Positions 19,882 to 29,528 are shown, counted from the first letter of the stretch. The stretch is 64,000 bases of DNA from Paraburkholderia rhizosphaerae (GCF_004366595.1 NZ_SORE01000008.1:211050-275049), one strand, 5' to 3'. A program made the numbers and translations. The notes: generated by a model not told the origin, from the letters alone.

Positions 19882-21923
19882 GGAAGCGTCTCTTCCTGTT
19901 GCACGGCGCGTAGCGGAAAGGAAATGGTCAGCGCGAAGCCGTGATCTTTCGCTGTATCGATGGTAACCGTTCCGCCGAGCAGGCGCGCGCGTTCGCGAAT
20001 GCCGATCAACCCGAAGGTGCGCGGTGTGCCGGCGTTCGGGTTCGCTTGCGCGCGCCGTTCATCGGCCGGTGCGCCCCGGCCGTCGTCCTCGACCTTGAGC
20101 AGGCAATGGTCGCCAGTCGTTGTCAGACTCACGCGCACAACCGTGGCGTCCGCGTGTCGTGCGACGTTGTTCAGCGCTTCCTGAACGATGCGGAAGATCG
20201 CAGTGGCGGCCTCGCGCGTGAAACTCGTCTGTCCGGCGTCGATCCGCCGTTCGGCGGGGATTCCGTAGCGTTGCGTAAAGTCGTTCGTCAGCCAGTCGAT
20301 CGCCGCCAGCAATCCCAGGTCGTCGAGCATCACGGGCCGCAGATCGGCGGCGATCCGGCGCAGCGACGCGACCGTCGAATCGATGAGCCTGCGCATGCCG
20401 TCGAGCAGTCTGAGTGCCTGCGCCGCCGCGTGTCGATCGACAGGCGCATCCGGGTTTGCGGGCCGTAGTGCGCGTTCGGCCGCCGACAGGTCCATTTTCA
20501 GCGCGGTTAGCTGCTGGCCGAGATCGTCGTGCAGTTCGCGGGCGATGCGCGTTTTTTCCTCCTCGCGCACCTTCTGCAGGTTCGCGGACAGATCGGCCAG
20601 TTCCTCGCGCGACTGCCGCAGCGCATTTTCCGCACGCACCCGCTCGGTGACATCTCGCAGCACGACCGTGTAGAGCTTGCCCATGCGGTCGCGAATCTGC
20701 GAAATGGACGCCTCCAGCGGGAATTCTTCTCCGTTCGCGCGCACGCCGAACAGCACGCGCTGCCTGCCCATCTGCCGGTCGGACACACCGGTGATGCCGA
20801 ACTGCTCGACATGTTTCGTGTGCGCTTCGCGATAGCGCTGCGGGATAAACCGGTCGAGCGTCGTGCCGATCGCCTCCATTGCCGATACGCCGAACACGCG
20901 TTCGGCCATCGGGTTGAAGATCACGATGCGCTGCGCGTCGTCGATCGTGATCACCGCGTCCGACGACGCGCGCACGACGCTCATCATGCGCGCCTCGTTG
21001 AGCACCTCATCGCTCGCGCCTGTTGCACCGTTTGCACGGCGCGACGCCCAGTAGCAAGCGAGCGTCGACAACACCGTTGCGGCAAGGCCGGCCACCAGAA
21101 TCAGCGCGACCGGGCCGGCCGCGCCCGTCGCGGCGTCGCGATTGGCCGCGAACACGAACGTCAGCGGAGTGCCGCCGAATGAAAACGTCCTGGATGCGTC
21201 GAACGCGTGCTGTGGCGCCGGTACGTCCTCCGCGCCGCGCGACGCTTCGTAGACGGTCACTGGTGGCGAGCCGGCGACGAGACGCATGTCGATGCCCTGC
21301 TCGGAGATGCCGGCTGGTTCGAACAGACGCGCTGGATCGACCGACGCGAGCAGAAATCCGGACGGCTCGCGCCGGCCGGCTGACACGGGCGGGCTGGCGC
21401 GCGGCGCGCGCACCGGCAGCACGAGCAATAAAGCGCCTTCTTGCGGTTGCACGACGCCGACGGCGGGCACGGCAAGCCCGGTCTGCTGCGATGCGGTGGC
21501 ACGGCTGAGCGCGGCGCGCACCGCCGGATCGCCGCGCGCGGCAAGCTGATCCGTGCTCATATACTCGAGCGTGCGTACAGGCGTGCGTGCGTTGCCGACA
21601 TCGAGGGTTTCGGCGAATTCGCGGATTGCCTGCCCGGGCGGGACCGAAGCGCTTTCGATCGCGGTGCGCCCGGCTTCGAGCAACAACACGCTGCCTTCGA
21701 GCTGGTTGCGGGCGGTCGTGGCCAGACGCTCGACGCGGCGCTCGAAACGGGCGTGGGCCGTGTGCCGCAAGTCGTGCTCGACCCACATGGCCACACCCAG
21801 GCTGCCTGCCACGCCGCCGGCGACGATCAGTCCAATGACGACGGCCGGCTTGCGCAACCGCCAGCCCGGTTCGAGCCGGCGCGGCGTCTGCCCGTCCTGG
21901 TCCGCCTGATTGCGCGCTGCCAT
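19878..21923 (-). CDS. Membrane sensor histidine kinase with extracytoplasmic and PAS domains
   Basis: 681 residues. Two membrane segments (about 26-46 and 269-291) enclose a CHASE-like periplasmic sensor. A PAS domain follows (312-425, NPMAERVFGVSAMEAIGTTL), then HisKA_3 with the phospho-accepting His465 in ARELHDDLGQQLTALKMD, and HATPase_c ending in FGLIGIRERARLLGG. GGAGG nine bases before ATG 21923 fixes the start. It pairs with the overlapping NarL-type regulator. The kinase domain is closely similar to that of the soluble kinase at 5167, suggesting shared partners. Confidence 0.93.
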   Translation of the reverse strand: MAARNQADQDGQTPRRLEPGWRLRKPAVVIGLIVAGGVAGSLGVAMWVEHDLRHTAHARFERRVERLATTARNQLEGSVLLLEAGRTAIESASVPPGQAIREFAETLDVGNARTPVRTLEYMSTDQLAARGDPAVRAALSRATASQQTGLAVPAVGVVQPQEGALLLVLPVRAPRASPPVSAGRREPSGFLLASVDPARLFEPAGISEQGIDMRLVAGSPPVTVYEASRGAEDVPAPQHAFDASRTFSFGGTPLTFVFAANRDAATGAAGPVALILVAGLAATVLSTLACYWASRRANGATGASDEVLNEARMMSVVRASSDAVITIDDAQRIVIFNPMAERVFGVSAMEAIGTTLDRFIPQRYREAHTKHVEQFGITGVSDRQMGRQRVLFGVRANGEEFPLEASISQIRDRMGKLYTVVLRDVTERVRAENALRQSREELADLSANLQKVREEEKTRIARELHDDLGQQLTALKMDLSAAERALRPANPDAPVDRHAAAQALRLLDGMRRLIDSTVASLRRIAADLRPVMLDDLGLLAAIDWLTNDFTQRYGIPAERRIDAGQTSFTREAATAIFRIVQEALNNVARHADATVVRVSLTTTGDHCLLKVEDDGRGAPADERRAQANPNAGTPRTFGLIGIRERARLLGGTVTIDTAKDHGFALTISFPLRAVQQEETLP

Positions 21924-22101
21924 TTGCAACACCTCCGATCGATTCGACGGTATATCGCTTTACGCGCCAATGCGATGGCTGTAACAGGTCGCCTACCGCT
22001 GCATGCGCGTTTGGGGCGGCCGGCATGCTCGTGGCCACCGCACGCAAGATTGTGCTCGCGCGCACGCCGCGCGCCAATCCGGACCTACCGTGCGCTTCCT
22101 G

Positions 22102-22115
22102 TTGATCCGCGTCAA
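22102..22115. promoter_or_regulatory. FNR/ANR box (TTGAT-CCGC-GTCAA)
   Basis: Exact site 84 bases before the plus-strand USP gene and 178 bases before the divergent sensor kinase. Confidence 0.75.
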
Positions 22116-22199
22116 CAGCAACCGGTTCGCCTTCGCCAAACTGGACTGGCGGCGCATGGCGCCGCGCTAGTCGGCTGGCATGCTTCAACGGAGGTCACG

Positions 22200-22694
22200 A
22201 TGTACAAGAGGATATTGGTTGCGCTCGACGGCAGCCGCTGCGCCCGGCGCGCACTGGATGAAGCGATCGCCATCGCGGCTCGCGCGCACGCGGTCGTCGA
22301 AGCGGTCAGTGTGGTGTCGCACGGGCTGACGCTCGTCGATATCGATTCAGGATTCGTCGAGGAGCATGTCGTGGAGACGGCTTCGTACAAGGAGGCTGCG
22401 GCGGCGTTGGAGGAGGCGGAACAACAGTTTCGCGAGCACGACGTGACGGGCACCGCGCGCATGATCGATTCCAATGGCTCAACGGTAGCCGAGGTTCTGA
22501 CGCTCGCGGCTGAGTCGTGCGGTGCCGATCTGATCGTGATGGGCGTGCATGGCCGCCGTGGGCTGAAACGTTTGCTGATGGGCAGTGTTGCGGAAGCCGT
22601 CTTGCGGGCGACAAACCGGCCAGTGTTGCTGGTGCGGGCCGCCGCACCGGAATCGCCGAGCCCGGACTCAGCTACGGCGCGATCGCCGCAATAG
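22200..22694 (+). CDS. Universal stress protein, single domain
   Basis: 164 residues with a complete Usp domain: ILVALDGS at the start and VMGVHGRRGLKRLLMGSVAEAV, the full ATP-binding glycine pattern. GGAGG lies five bases before the ATG. The C-terminal 20 residues are a proline/serine-rich tail. FNR box upstream. Expected to be an ATP-binding cytoplasmic factor for survival under low oxygen. Confidence 0.93.
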   Translation: MYKRILVALDGSRCARRALDEAIAIAARAHAVVEAVSVVSHGLTLVDIDSGFVEEHVVETASYKEAAAALEEAEQQFREHDVTGTARMIDSNGSTVAEVLTLAAESCGADLIVMGVHGRRGLKRLLMGSVAEAVLRATNRPVLLVRAAAPESPSPDSATARSPQ

Positions 22695-22724
22695 CCGTGG
22701 CGACCGCGCTTTACACAATGTAAA

Positions 22725-22749
22725 GAGGCCGCGCGGCGCCGCCGGCCTC
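22725..22749. terminator. Possible bidirectional terminator
   Basis: GAGGCCG and CGGCCTC pair across an 11-base GC-rich loop, between two convergent USP genes. There is no T-run, so the assignment rests on position and stem only. Confidence 0.35.
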
Positions 22750-22769
22750 CTGCTCATCACGATGTCTGC

Positions 22770-23636
22770 TCAATGTGACATCAGCACCGGTACCGTCATC
22801 GACTCCAGGATCGTGCGCGTCGCCCCGCCCAGCACGCGCTCCTGCGCGCGCGAGTGTCCGTATGCGCCCATCACGAGCAGATCGGCATGCAGATCCGACA
22901 CCCGGTTCAACAGCGTCGCGCCGGCGCTTACGCCGGCCACGCGCGGCGTCGTCGAAAAGGACGCGCGGATATGATGCCGTTCGAGAAACGAGGACACGTC
23001 GATCGCGTGCGGTGCATGGGTGTCGCTCGCTTCGTATACTTCATCTCTTTCGTCCCTTGCATCCCGATGCCGGACGATCTCCTCGACCGTCACAAACCTC
23101 GCGCGCCGGATCAGCGGCAGCGAATCCGATAGTGCGCGGGCCGCTTCCAGGCTTGCGTCCCATGCGACGATCACGTTGTCGCCAAGCGTCTCGACCTTGC
23201 CGGCATACGGGATAACAAGCGCAGGCCGGCCGGACGTCATCAGCAGATCTTCGACGAAATGCCGCGCGATATACGTCGCCGGATCTTTCGGGTCCGTCTG
23301 GCCGAGCACGCTCAGGTCCGCATGCCGCGCGTGCAGCGTCGCGGTCTCGACCGCGGGTCCTGGCGGGGCGCGCCATTCGGCGCTGCATCCGGCCCGTTGC
23401 GCGGCATCGAGAAACGCGCTTCGCGCGCGCTGCTGCCGCTCCTCATGCTGCGCTTCGAGCGCGGCGGGCCGCAGGCTTTCATCGGTGCGGCATAGCGGGT
23501 GAAGCAGCTCCTGGCAAACGATATAAAGGCCGATCACGTGTGCATCGAAACGCCGCGCGAGATCCAGCGCGACCGCGGTGCGCGCCGAGCACGGACGACT
23601 GTCGTCGAGGTGAACCAGCAGCGTCTTGTAGCTCAT
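22770..23636 (-). CDS. Universal stress protein, two-domain (UspA type)
   Basis: 288 residues, two Usp domains. It starts MSYKTLLVHLDDS after AAGGA; the second domain ends VMGAYGHSRAQERVLGGATR, a variant of the glycine signature. The gene starts four bases inside the end of the preceding USP gene (ATGA), so the two are co-translated. About 280-residue USPs of this type are paired with single-domain ones in low-oxygen loci. Confidence 0.92.
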   Translation of the reverse strand: MSYKTLLVHLDDSRPCSARTAVALDLARRFDAHVIGLYIVCQELLHPLCRTDESLRPAALEAQHEERQQRARSAFLDAAQRAGCSAEWRAPPGPAVETATLHARHADLSVLGQTDPKDPATYIARHFVEDLLMTSGRPALVIPYAGKVETLGDNVIVAWDASLEAARALSDSLPLIRRARFVTVEEIVRHRDARDERDEVYEASDTHAPHAIDVSSFLERHHIRASFSTTPRVAGVSAGATLLNRVSDLHADLLVMGAYGHSRAQERVLGGATRTILESMTVPVLMSH

Positions 23637-24136
23637 GACAGTTCCTTTTCCGCGGCCGACTGCTCCGCCTCGTCGACGTTTTGGTTGCGCGCCTGCGCGG
23701 GCATCAGAAGAACAGGGCAGGACGCGACGCGCAGCACGCGTTCGGCCACGCTGCCGAGGACGAGCCGCCGGAAGCCGCGTCGCCCGTGCGTGCCCATCAC
23801 GATCAGGTCCGCGCGGCATTCGGCGGCCGCCAGCTGAATGCGGTGCGCAACGTCTTCGCCGGGCGCCACGGCTTCGACAATGCGCGGGCTGCCGGTAACG
23901 GCGAGTTTCGCCATCCGGTCGCGTGCCGCCTCGATCACGCGCTCGCCTTCCTCGCGATATGCGTCTCGCACGATCGCCGGGTCGAACCCGGGCGTGTCAT
24001 AGGCGATCAGCGGCACGTCGATCACGTACACGGGATGCAGCTGGGCGTGATTTTCGCGCGCAAGCCGCAGTGCTAAGCCAAGCGCGCGGGTCGATGTGTC
24101 GCTGCCGTCCAGCGCAACCAGAATGTTCGAATACAT
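23633..24136 (-). CDS. Universal stress protein, single domain
   Basis: 167 residues with ILVALDGSDTSTRAL at the start and VMGTHGRRGFRRLVLGSVAERV, a fully intact ATP-binding pattern. GGAG lies six bases before the ATG. First gene of a pair with the two-domain USP that overlaps it, and 79 bases after another two-domain USP on the same strand. Confidence 0.95.
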   Translation of the reverse strand: MYSNILVALDGSDTSTRALGLALRLARENHAQLHPVYVIDVPLIAYDTPGFDPAIVRDAYREEGERVIEAARDRMAKLAVTGSPRIVEAVAPGEDVAHRIQLAAAECRADLIVMGTHGRRGFRRLVLGSVAERVLRVASCPVLLMPAQARNQNVDEAEQSAAEKELS

Positions 24137-24215
24137 GGGGGCTCCTTCACGAAATGCCGTTTATGCGGTTCCGGTCCTTTACGCCGCGCACCCGGCGTCA
24201 CTGCTCACCGCCGCC

Positions 24216-25055
24216 TTACCTCGACATCAGCACCGGAACGGTCATCGATTGCAGAACGGTTCGCGTCGCGCCGCCCATCACCGCCTCCTGCCAGCGCGCG
24301 TGACCATACGCGCCCATCACGATCATGTCGCAGCCGTGCTCGTGCGCGCACGTCAGCAGCGTGTCGCCGACGCGCGCATCGGTCCATCCTTCGAGCTCCA
24401 GCACATCGATGTCCGCGCCGTGGCGCGCGAGCGCAAGCGCGATATCCGCGCCGGGGATGCGTGCGCCCGGCGCTTCGCTGGCCGCGCCGTGCACGGTCAC
24501 GACCGTGCTCTGTTTCGCGCGCGACAGAAACGGCAGCGCGTCATAGGCGGCGCGCGCGGCTTCCCGGCTACCGTCCCACGCGATCAGAATGCGCCTGCCG
24601 ACGTCCGGAAATACGCCTGCGTACGGCACGAACAGCACCGGGCGTCCGGCCGCCATCACCAGATGCTCGGCGAAGTGGTCGTCGATGAACGACTCGGGGT
24701 CGTTCGGGTCGGTCTGCCCGGCGATCACGAGATCCGCCACGCGTGCCTGCTGCGTGGCGGCCCGGTTGCCGTGTCCGTTCGAACACAGGAAATGCCCGGT
24801 GACCTTCGCGCGTGCGCACTCCGCCTGAAACAGCCGCTCCAGCGCGCCGCGCCGCTGCTCGCGCCGGCGCATATGTTCGGTGTAGTAGTCCGCGGTGCCG
24901 GCCATCACGAAGAACGCGCGTGAATCGGGCGTGAAGGTCACGTACAGCCCGATGAGCTGCGCGTCGAACTGGCGGGCGATGCGCAGCGCGAGCTCAAGCC
25001 GTTGTTGCGCATGTTCGCTGTTGTCCAGATGGACCATAAGGCTCCTGTAACTCAT
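24216..25055 (-). CDS. Universal stress protein, two-domain (UspA type)
   Basis: 279 residues, close relative of the protein at 22770 (both start MSY-TLL/SLMVHLD and end VPVLMS). The C-terminal domain keeps VMGAYGHARWQEAVMGGATR. GGAG lies six bases before the ATG. The FNR box at 25144 is 88 bases upstream and probably drives this gene and the two USP genes after it. Local duplication of the USP family is evident. Confidence 0.92.
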   Translation of the reverse strand: MSYRSLMVHLDNSEHAQQRLELALRIARQFDAQLIGLYVTFTPDSRAFFVMAGTADYYTEHMRRREQRRGALERLFQAECARAKVTGHFLCSNGHGNRAATQQARVADLVIAGQTDPNDPESFIDDHFAEHLVMAAGRPVLFVPYAGVFPDVGRRILIAWDGSREAARAAYDALPFLSRAKQSTVVTVHGAASEAPGARIPGADIALALARHGADIDVLELEGWTDARVGDTLLTCAHEHGCDMIVMGAYGHARWQEAVMGGATRTVLQSMTVPVLMSR

Positions 25056-25143
25056 CACTCGCTCCGTCGCTGGGTCGCCTGGTTGGTCAGCGGGCACACG
25101 GCCCGAACTCGAATCCAGTCTATGGCGCGCGGTGTCTGCGGCG

Positions 25144-25157
25144 TTGACGCAGATCAA
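25144..25157. promoter_or_regulatory. FNR/ANR box (TTGAC-GCAG-ATCAA)
   Basis: Exact site 88 bases before the minus-strand USP gene, in the divergent region shared with phaB. Confidence 0.75.
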
Positions 25158-25208
25158 CGGGGCAAGCCGGCGTGCGCGGCAGCCGATGCGCGCGTGTGCC
25201 GCGTTCGC

Positions 25209-25222
25209 TTGACCCACATCAA
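25209..25222. promoter_or_regulatory. FNR/ANR box (TTGAC-CCAC-ATCAA)
   Basis: Exact site on the phaB side of the divergent region, 162 bases before its ATG. Confidence 0.75.
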
Positions 25223-25384
25223 CGGCCGGCACTGCATAGGCACTAGATTGAACGCACGGCGGCGATGCGCTGCGACGGGCGTCGCACGAAGCTGCGGCAT
25301 CAGCCAGCTGCATCAGCCGGCTGCATGATGCGATCGGAAACACGACGGTTCAAACGCAATGGCAGGCAGATCAGGGAGAACAGC

Positions 25385-26131
25385 ATGTCGGACAAACGCG
25401 TGGCTTTCATCACAGGTGGCATGGGCGGGCTGGGTGCCGCGATCAGCCGCCGTCTCCATCAGGCCGGCGTGACCGTGGCGATGTCCCATTCGCCCGGCAA
25501 CGATCACGTCGCGACATGGCTGATGCATGAGCGCGATGCGGGTCGCGACTTTCGCGCGTACGAGGCGGACGTGGGCGATTTCGACTCGTGCGAAGCATGC
25601 GCGCGCCGCGTGCTGGCCGAACTGGGGCGGGTCGACATCCTGATCAACAATGCTGGCGTGACACGCGACGTCACGTTCGCGAAGATGTCAAAGGAGGATT
25701 GGGATCGCGTGATGCGAACCGATCTGGACAGCCTGTTCAACATGACCAAGCCGTTCATTGCCGGCATGGTCGGACGCGGCTTCGGGCGGGTCGTCAATAT
25801 CGGCTCGGTCAATGGCGCGCGCGGCGCTTACGGGCAGACCAACTACGCGGCCGCCAAGGCCGGCGTGCACGGCTTTACCAAAGCGCTGGCGCTGGAGGTC
25901 GCGAAACACGGTGTGACGGTCAACACGGTGGCGCCCGGCTATCTGGCTACCGCGATGGTCGAGGCGGTGTCGCACGACGTGATGCAAAGCCGCATCCTGC
26001 CGCAAATTCCGGTCGGCCGGCTAGGCAAACCGGACGAAGTGGCGGCGCTCATTGCTTTTCTGTGTTCGGACGATGCGGCTTTTATCACCGGCGCGGAGAT
26101 CGCGATCAACGGCGGCATGCACATGCGATGA
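25385..26131 (+). CDS. phaB: Acetoacetyl-CoA reductase (PhaB-type short-chain dehydrogenase)
   Basis: 248 residues. Nucleotide-binding TGGMGGLG at about 10, NNAG, catalytic serine in NIGSVNG and the YAAAK motif. The sequence matches PhaB enzymes that reduce acetoacetyl-CoA to 3-hydroxybutyryl-CoA with NADPH, the step before polymerisation. GGGAG precedes the ATG. The stop overlaps the start of the synthase gene (ATGA). Under low oxygen this pathway gives a sink for reducing power. Confidence 0.92.
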   Translation: MSDKRVAFITGGMGGLGAAISRRLHQAGVTVAMSHSPGNDHVATWLMHERDAGRDFRAYEADVGDFDSCEACARRVLAELGRVDILINNAGVTRDVTFAKMSKEDWDRVMRTDLDSLFNMTKPFIAGMVGRGFGRVVNIGSVNGARGAYGQTNYAAAKAGVHGFTKALALEVAKHGVTVNTVAPGYLATAMVEAVSHDVMQSRILPQIPVGRLGKPDEVAALIAFLCSDDAAFITGAEIAINGGMHMR

Positions 26132-28002
26132 GCGAGATCAGCGGAACCGAAGCGCACGCGAGCATTCCGGCAGCGCAGGTGCGCGACGCCTCCGGCACCG
26201 TGCCCGCCGGCGTCCGGGGCCGAACCATGGCCGACGTCGGACACCCGCGGCGACCGAGGCCTTCGCAGGCGAAGCAGCACGATTTCGCGACGGCGTTGTC
26301 CGCGCATGCCGATCCGCTCGACCAGGCGGCGCAGGCGACGCTTGCTTCGCTTACCGGCGGCTTGTCGCCGGCATCGATGGCGCTCGCACTGCTCGACTGG
26401 TCGATGCACGTCGGGCTCGCGCCCGGAAAATGTCTGGACCTTGCGATGCGCGCATCGCATGCGTGGTCGTCCGCGCCGACTCGCGATGATGCCGCGCCGC
26501 CGGACACACTGCCGGCTGCCGACGCGACAGGTGACCCCCGGTTTGCCGATGCCGCGTGGTCGCACTGGCCATACTGCGTGTGGCGTGACGGCTTCCTGCG
26601 CGTGCAGCGCTGGTGGCGCGATGCGACCACTGGCGTGCCGGGGGTGAGCCGCCATCACGAAGACATGGTGAGTTTCGGCGCGCGTCAATGGCTGGATGCG
26701 TGGTCGCCGAGCAATTTCGTCGCGCTCAATCCGCTCGTGCTGCAAACTGCGGTGCGCACCGGCGGCGCGAATTTCGCGGCCGGTGCGCGCCACTGGCTCG
26801 AAGATGCCGAAGAGATTGCCTGTGCGCTGCGCGGCAAGCAGGCAGTGCGCGATCGCGGATACCGGCCGGGATATGAACTGGCGATTACGCCGGGGCGCGT
26901 GGTGTGGCGCAACGCGCTATGCGAACTGCTGCAATACACGCCAACGACGACCCGCGTCGCATGCGAGCCCATCTTTATCGTGCCGTCGTGGATCATGAAG
27001 TACTACATCCTCGACCTGCAGCCGCACAATTCGTTGATCCGCTATCTGGTCGGCGCGGGCTTCACGGTATTTGCCGTGTCGTGGCGCAATCCGGATGCGG
27101 CGGACCGCGAGCTCACGCTTGGCGATTACCTGAAACTGGGCGTGCTCGAGCCGCTTGCGTACGTACGCGAACGTTGCGAACGCCTGCCGGTGCACGCGGT
27201 CGGTTACTGCCTGGGCGGCACGCTGCTCGCCATCGCCGCGGCGGCGCTCGCGCGCGACGGCGCGCCGGATGCACTTCGCTCGATCACATTGCTGGCGGCG
27301 CAGACCGACTTCAGTGCGCCGGGCGAGCTGGGGCTGTTTATCGACGCGAGCGCACTGGCCGCGCTCGACGCGCTGATGTGGCGCCAGGGCTATCTGGACG
27401 GCGCGCAGATGGCCGCGGCCTTCCAGCTGCTCAACGCGCGCGATCTGATCTGGTCGCGGATGATGAGCGAGTATCTGCTCGGACGCCGCTCGAAGCCAAG
27501 CGATCTGATGGCGTGGAACGCGGACGCGACGCGCATGCCATACCGGATGCACATCGAGTACCTGACGCGACTGCTGCTGAACAACGATCTCGCGGAAGGG
27601 CGCTATTGCGTCGACGGAAGACCAGTCGCGTTGTCGGACATCGCCGTGCCGGCGTTCGTCGTCGGCACCGAGCGCGATCACGTTTCGCCGTGGCGCTCGG
27701 TGTACAAGCTGAACCTGCTCACGCACAACGAGCTCACGTTTGTGCTGACCGCCGGCGGACACAACGGCGGCATCGTTTCCGAGCCGGGCCATGTGGGCCG
27801 CTACTATCGCTGCGCGACGCGCGTGCCGGATGCGCCTTATCGCAGCCGGCACGATTTCGTCGAGCATACGGCGCCGGTCGAAGGATCCTGGTGGCCATGC
27901 TGGGCCGCATGGCTACACGCGCATTCGCGCGGCGACACCGGCGCACGCCGGGTCGATACCGGGCTGGCCGACGCACCCGGCTCTTACGTGCTGCAACCCT
28001 GA
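26128..28002 (+). CDS. phaC: Poly-3-hydroxybutyrate synthase, PhaC-type
   Basis: 624 residues. An N-terminal PHB-synthase domain (FATALSAHADPLDQAAQATL) precedes an alpha/beta-hydrolase core. The catalytic triad is visible: Cys361 in the GYCLGG lipase-like box, Asp517 in ERDHVSPW, and His545 in GGHNGG. It polymerises hydroxybutyryl-CoA on granules. It belongs to the longer class I relatives and the histidine region (GHNGGIVSEPG) differs from the classical GHIAGV, so substrate range may differ. Co-translated with phaB. No phaA or phasin is beside it. Confidence 0.9.
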   Translation: MSEISGTEAHASIPAAQVRDASGTVPAGVRGRTMADVGHPRRPRPSQAKQHDFATALSAHADPLDQAAQATLASLTGGLSPASMALALLDWSMHVGLAPGKCLDLAMRASHAWSSAPTRDDAAPPDTLPAADATGDPRFADAAWSHWPYCVWRDGFLRVQRWWRDATTGVPGVSRHHEDMVSFGARQWLDAWSPSNFVALNPLVLQTAVRTGGANFAAGARHWLEDAEEIACALRGKQAVRDRGYRPGYELAITPGRVVWRNALCELLQYTPTTTRVACEPIFIVPSWIMKYYILDLQPHNSLIRYLVGAGFTVFAVSWRNPDAADRELTLGDYLKLGVLEPLAYVRERCERLPVHAVGYCLGGTLLAIAAAALARDGAPDALRSITLLAAQTDFSAPGELGLFIDASALAALDALMWRQGYLDGAQMAAAFQLLNARDLIWSRMMSEYLLGRRSKPSDLMAWNADATRMPYRMHIEYLTRLLLNNDLAEGRYCVDGRPVALSDIAVPAFVVGTERDHVSPWRSVYKLNLLTHNELTFVLTAGGHNGGIVSEPGHVGRYYRCATRVPDAPYRSRHDFVEHTAPVEGSWWPCWAAWLHAHSRGDTGARRVDTGLADAPGSYVLQP

Positions 28003-28049
28003 TGCACGGACGGCGTTGCACCGCCTCTGCTGCGGTGCGCATGCGCTTG

Positions 28050-28063
28050 TTGATCGACGTCAA
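28050..28063. promoter_or_regulatory. FNR/ANR box (TTGAT-CGAC-GTCAA)
   Basis: Exact site 90 bases before the flavodoxin-like gene, between it and phaC. Confidence 0.75.
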
Positions 28064-28153
28064 TGCCGGTCGATGGTCGTTTCGTACAGTGACCACAAGC
28101 GCCGCGATTCGCGGCAGGTAGTGGGATGCGAACCCGTCATAGGAGATCCGGTC

Positions 28154-28681
28154 ATGCAAGCGCCTCCTCGAATACTCATCGTGTGCTTCTCGAGAAGCGG
28201 CACGACACGACGCCTCGCCGATCGGCTTGCGGCGATTCTGCCGGCCGATTGCGAGGGCATTCGCGAACGCGGCGACCCGCGGCGGCGCCGCGGCATACGG
28301 GGTTTTGTACGTTCGCTTGCCGACGTGATCGCGCAGCGGCGCGCGGACGTGGTGCCGACCGCGTACGATCTGGCACGCTACGACATCGTCGTGGTCGGTA
28401 CGCCGGTCTGGGCAAGCTGCCCGTCGACGCCGGTCGCGACCTGGCTTGCCGACCACCGGAACCAGCTTCGCCACGTGGCGTTTTTCTGCAGCCTCGGCGG
28501 ACGCGGCAGCGACAAGGCGTTCGAGCGGATGCGCGCAAGCGCCGGCGTATCGCCGTTAGCCACCTGTGCAGTGACCGCGGCGGATGTGCAGTCGGGACAC
28601 GACCATGCGCTGCTCGATGCGTTCGCGCACAAGATCCGCCATCGCCTCTCGACACTGGAGACGATCGAATGGACGATGTAG
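28154..28681 (+). CDS. Flavodoxin-like protein
   Basis: 175 residues with the FMN phosphate loop SRSGTTRR near the start, VVVGTPVWASCPSTPVATWL in the middle and FFCSLGGRGS, as in flavodoxin/NAD(P)H-quinone-reductase-like proteins. It would carry electrons or reduce quinones with FMN in the cytoplasm. AGGAG precedes the ATG, and an FNR box lies 90 bases upstream. Confidence 0.88.
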   Translation: MQAPPRILIVCFSRSGTTRRLADRLAAILPADCEGIRERGDPRRRRGIRGFVRSLADVIAQRRADVVPTAYDLARYDIVVVGTPVWASCPSTPVATWLADHRNQLRHVAFFCSLGGRGSDKAFERMRASAGVSPLATCAVTAADVQSGHDHALLDAFAHKIRHRLSTLETIEWTM

Positions 28682-29229
28682 CCCGGCGCAACGGCAACAT
28701 CACGTATCAGCATGCCGGCGCGCCACGCGCGAGTGGCGCGCGTGCGATGGCTGTACGCGCGTGCGTTGCGCTGGTGTGCGCCGCTTGCGCCGCGGGCTGC
28801 ACCATTTCGAACTGGAATGATCCGTACTGGCACAGCCCCAATGGGGATGAACGCACCGCGGCATTTCTGAAAACCGAAACGCAGCTCGCCGCCGCACGTG
28901 AGCACGCATCGGTGGTCTGCGATACACAGGACGCCTGCGATCGGTTCTGGGCGCGCACCCGCGCCTATGTCGTCGAACATTCGCCGACGCGCATCCGTCG
29001 TGCGGACGATAGCGTCATCGAAACTGCCCGGCCCTATGAGTTTGGCATCGCGTACTTTCGGGCGGAGCGCGCGACCCATGACGACGGTTCCACGCGCATC
29101 AGCCTGAAAGGCCTGTGCCGCGGTATGTACAACGGTGCGGGCGGACCGGGTTGGACCTACTCGCTGTGCGCACCGCAGATCGAAGCGGCCGAAGCCGCTT
29201 TCCAGCAGACCATCGAACAACCCGGCTGA
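28669..29229 (+). CDS. Predicted lipoprotein, unknown function
   Basis: 186 residues if the first ATG is used, overlapping the flavodoxin gene by 13 bases. An internal ATG at 28747 gives a classical lipoprotein signal, MAVRACVALVCAACAAGC, so the shorter start is more likely. The mature part has several cysteines that could form disulfides in the periplasm. No family recognised. It abuts the convergent chaB gene with no gap. Confidence 0.7.
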   Translation: MDDVARRNGNITYQHAGAPRASGARAMAVRACVALVCAACAAGCTISNWNDPYWHSPNGDERTAAFLKTETQLAAAREHASVVCDTQDACDRFWARTRAYVVEHSPTRIRRADDSVIETARPYEFGIAYFRAERATHDDGSTRISLKGLCRGMYNGAGGPGWTYSLCAPQIEAAEAAFQQTIEQPG

Positions 29230-29439
29230 TCATCGCCGCGCGACCCATTCATTTCCCACCTTCAGATACGAACGCTTCACCGCCGCCCATGCGACCCGAT
29301 GCGCGATTTCCTCGTGTCGAGCGTCGGCCGCATATTCGTCATACGCGGCATTGAATGCAGCGCGGTAAATGTCCTGTGCGTGCGGCGGAAGATGTTCGCG
29401 CACCGATGCGGGCAGATCTTCATTGCTGGAGTAGGGCAT
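29230..29439 (-). CDS. chaB: ChaB family protein
   Basis: 69 residues. The sequence MPYSSNEDLPASVREHLPPH, then AQDIYRAAFNAAYDEY and HRVAWAAVKRSYLK, is the complete ChaB signature. ChaB is named as a regulator of the cation antiporter ChaA, but its function is not firmly known. GAGGAG lies six bases before the ATG. An exact FNR box is 89 bases upstream. A CPA-type antiporter gene lies nearby at 31041. Confidence 0.92.
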   Translation of the reverse strand: MPYSSNEDLPASVREHLPPHAQDIYRAAFNAAYDEYAADARHEEIAHRVAWAAVKRSYLKVGNEWVARR

Positions 29440-29528
29440 GTCTTTCTCCTCGTTGTAACGGGCAAGACGTCCCGGTACGGGCAGCGTCGGCGTCAGACCG
29501 GCGCTCGGTGCATCGATGCATCGAGCGC

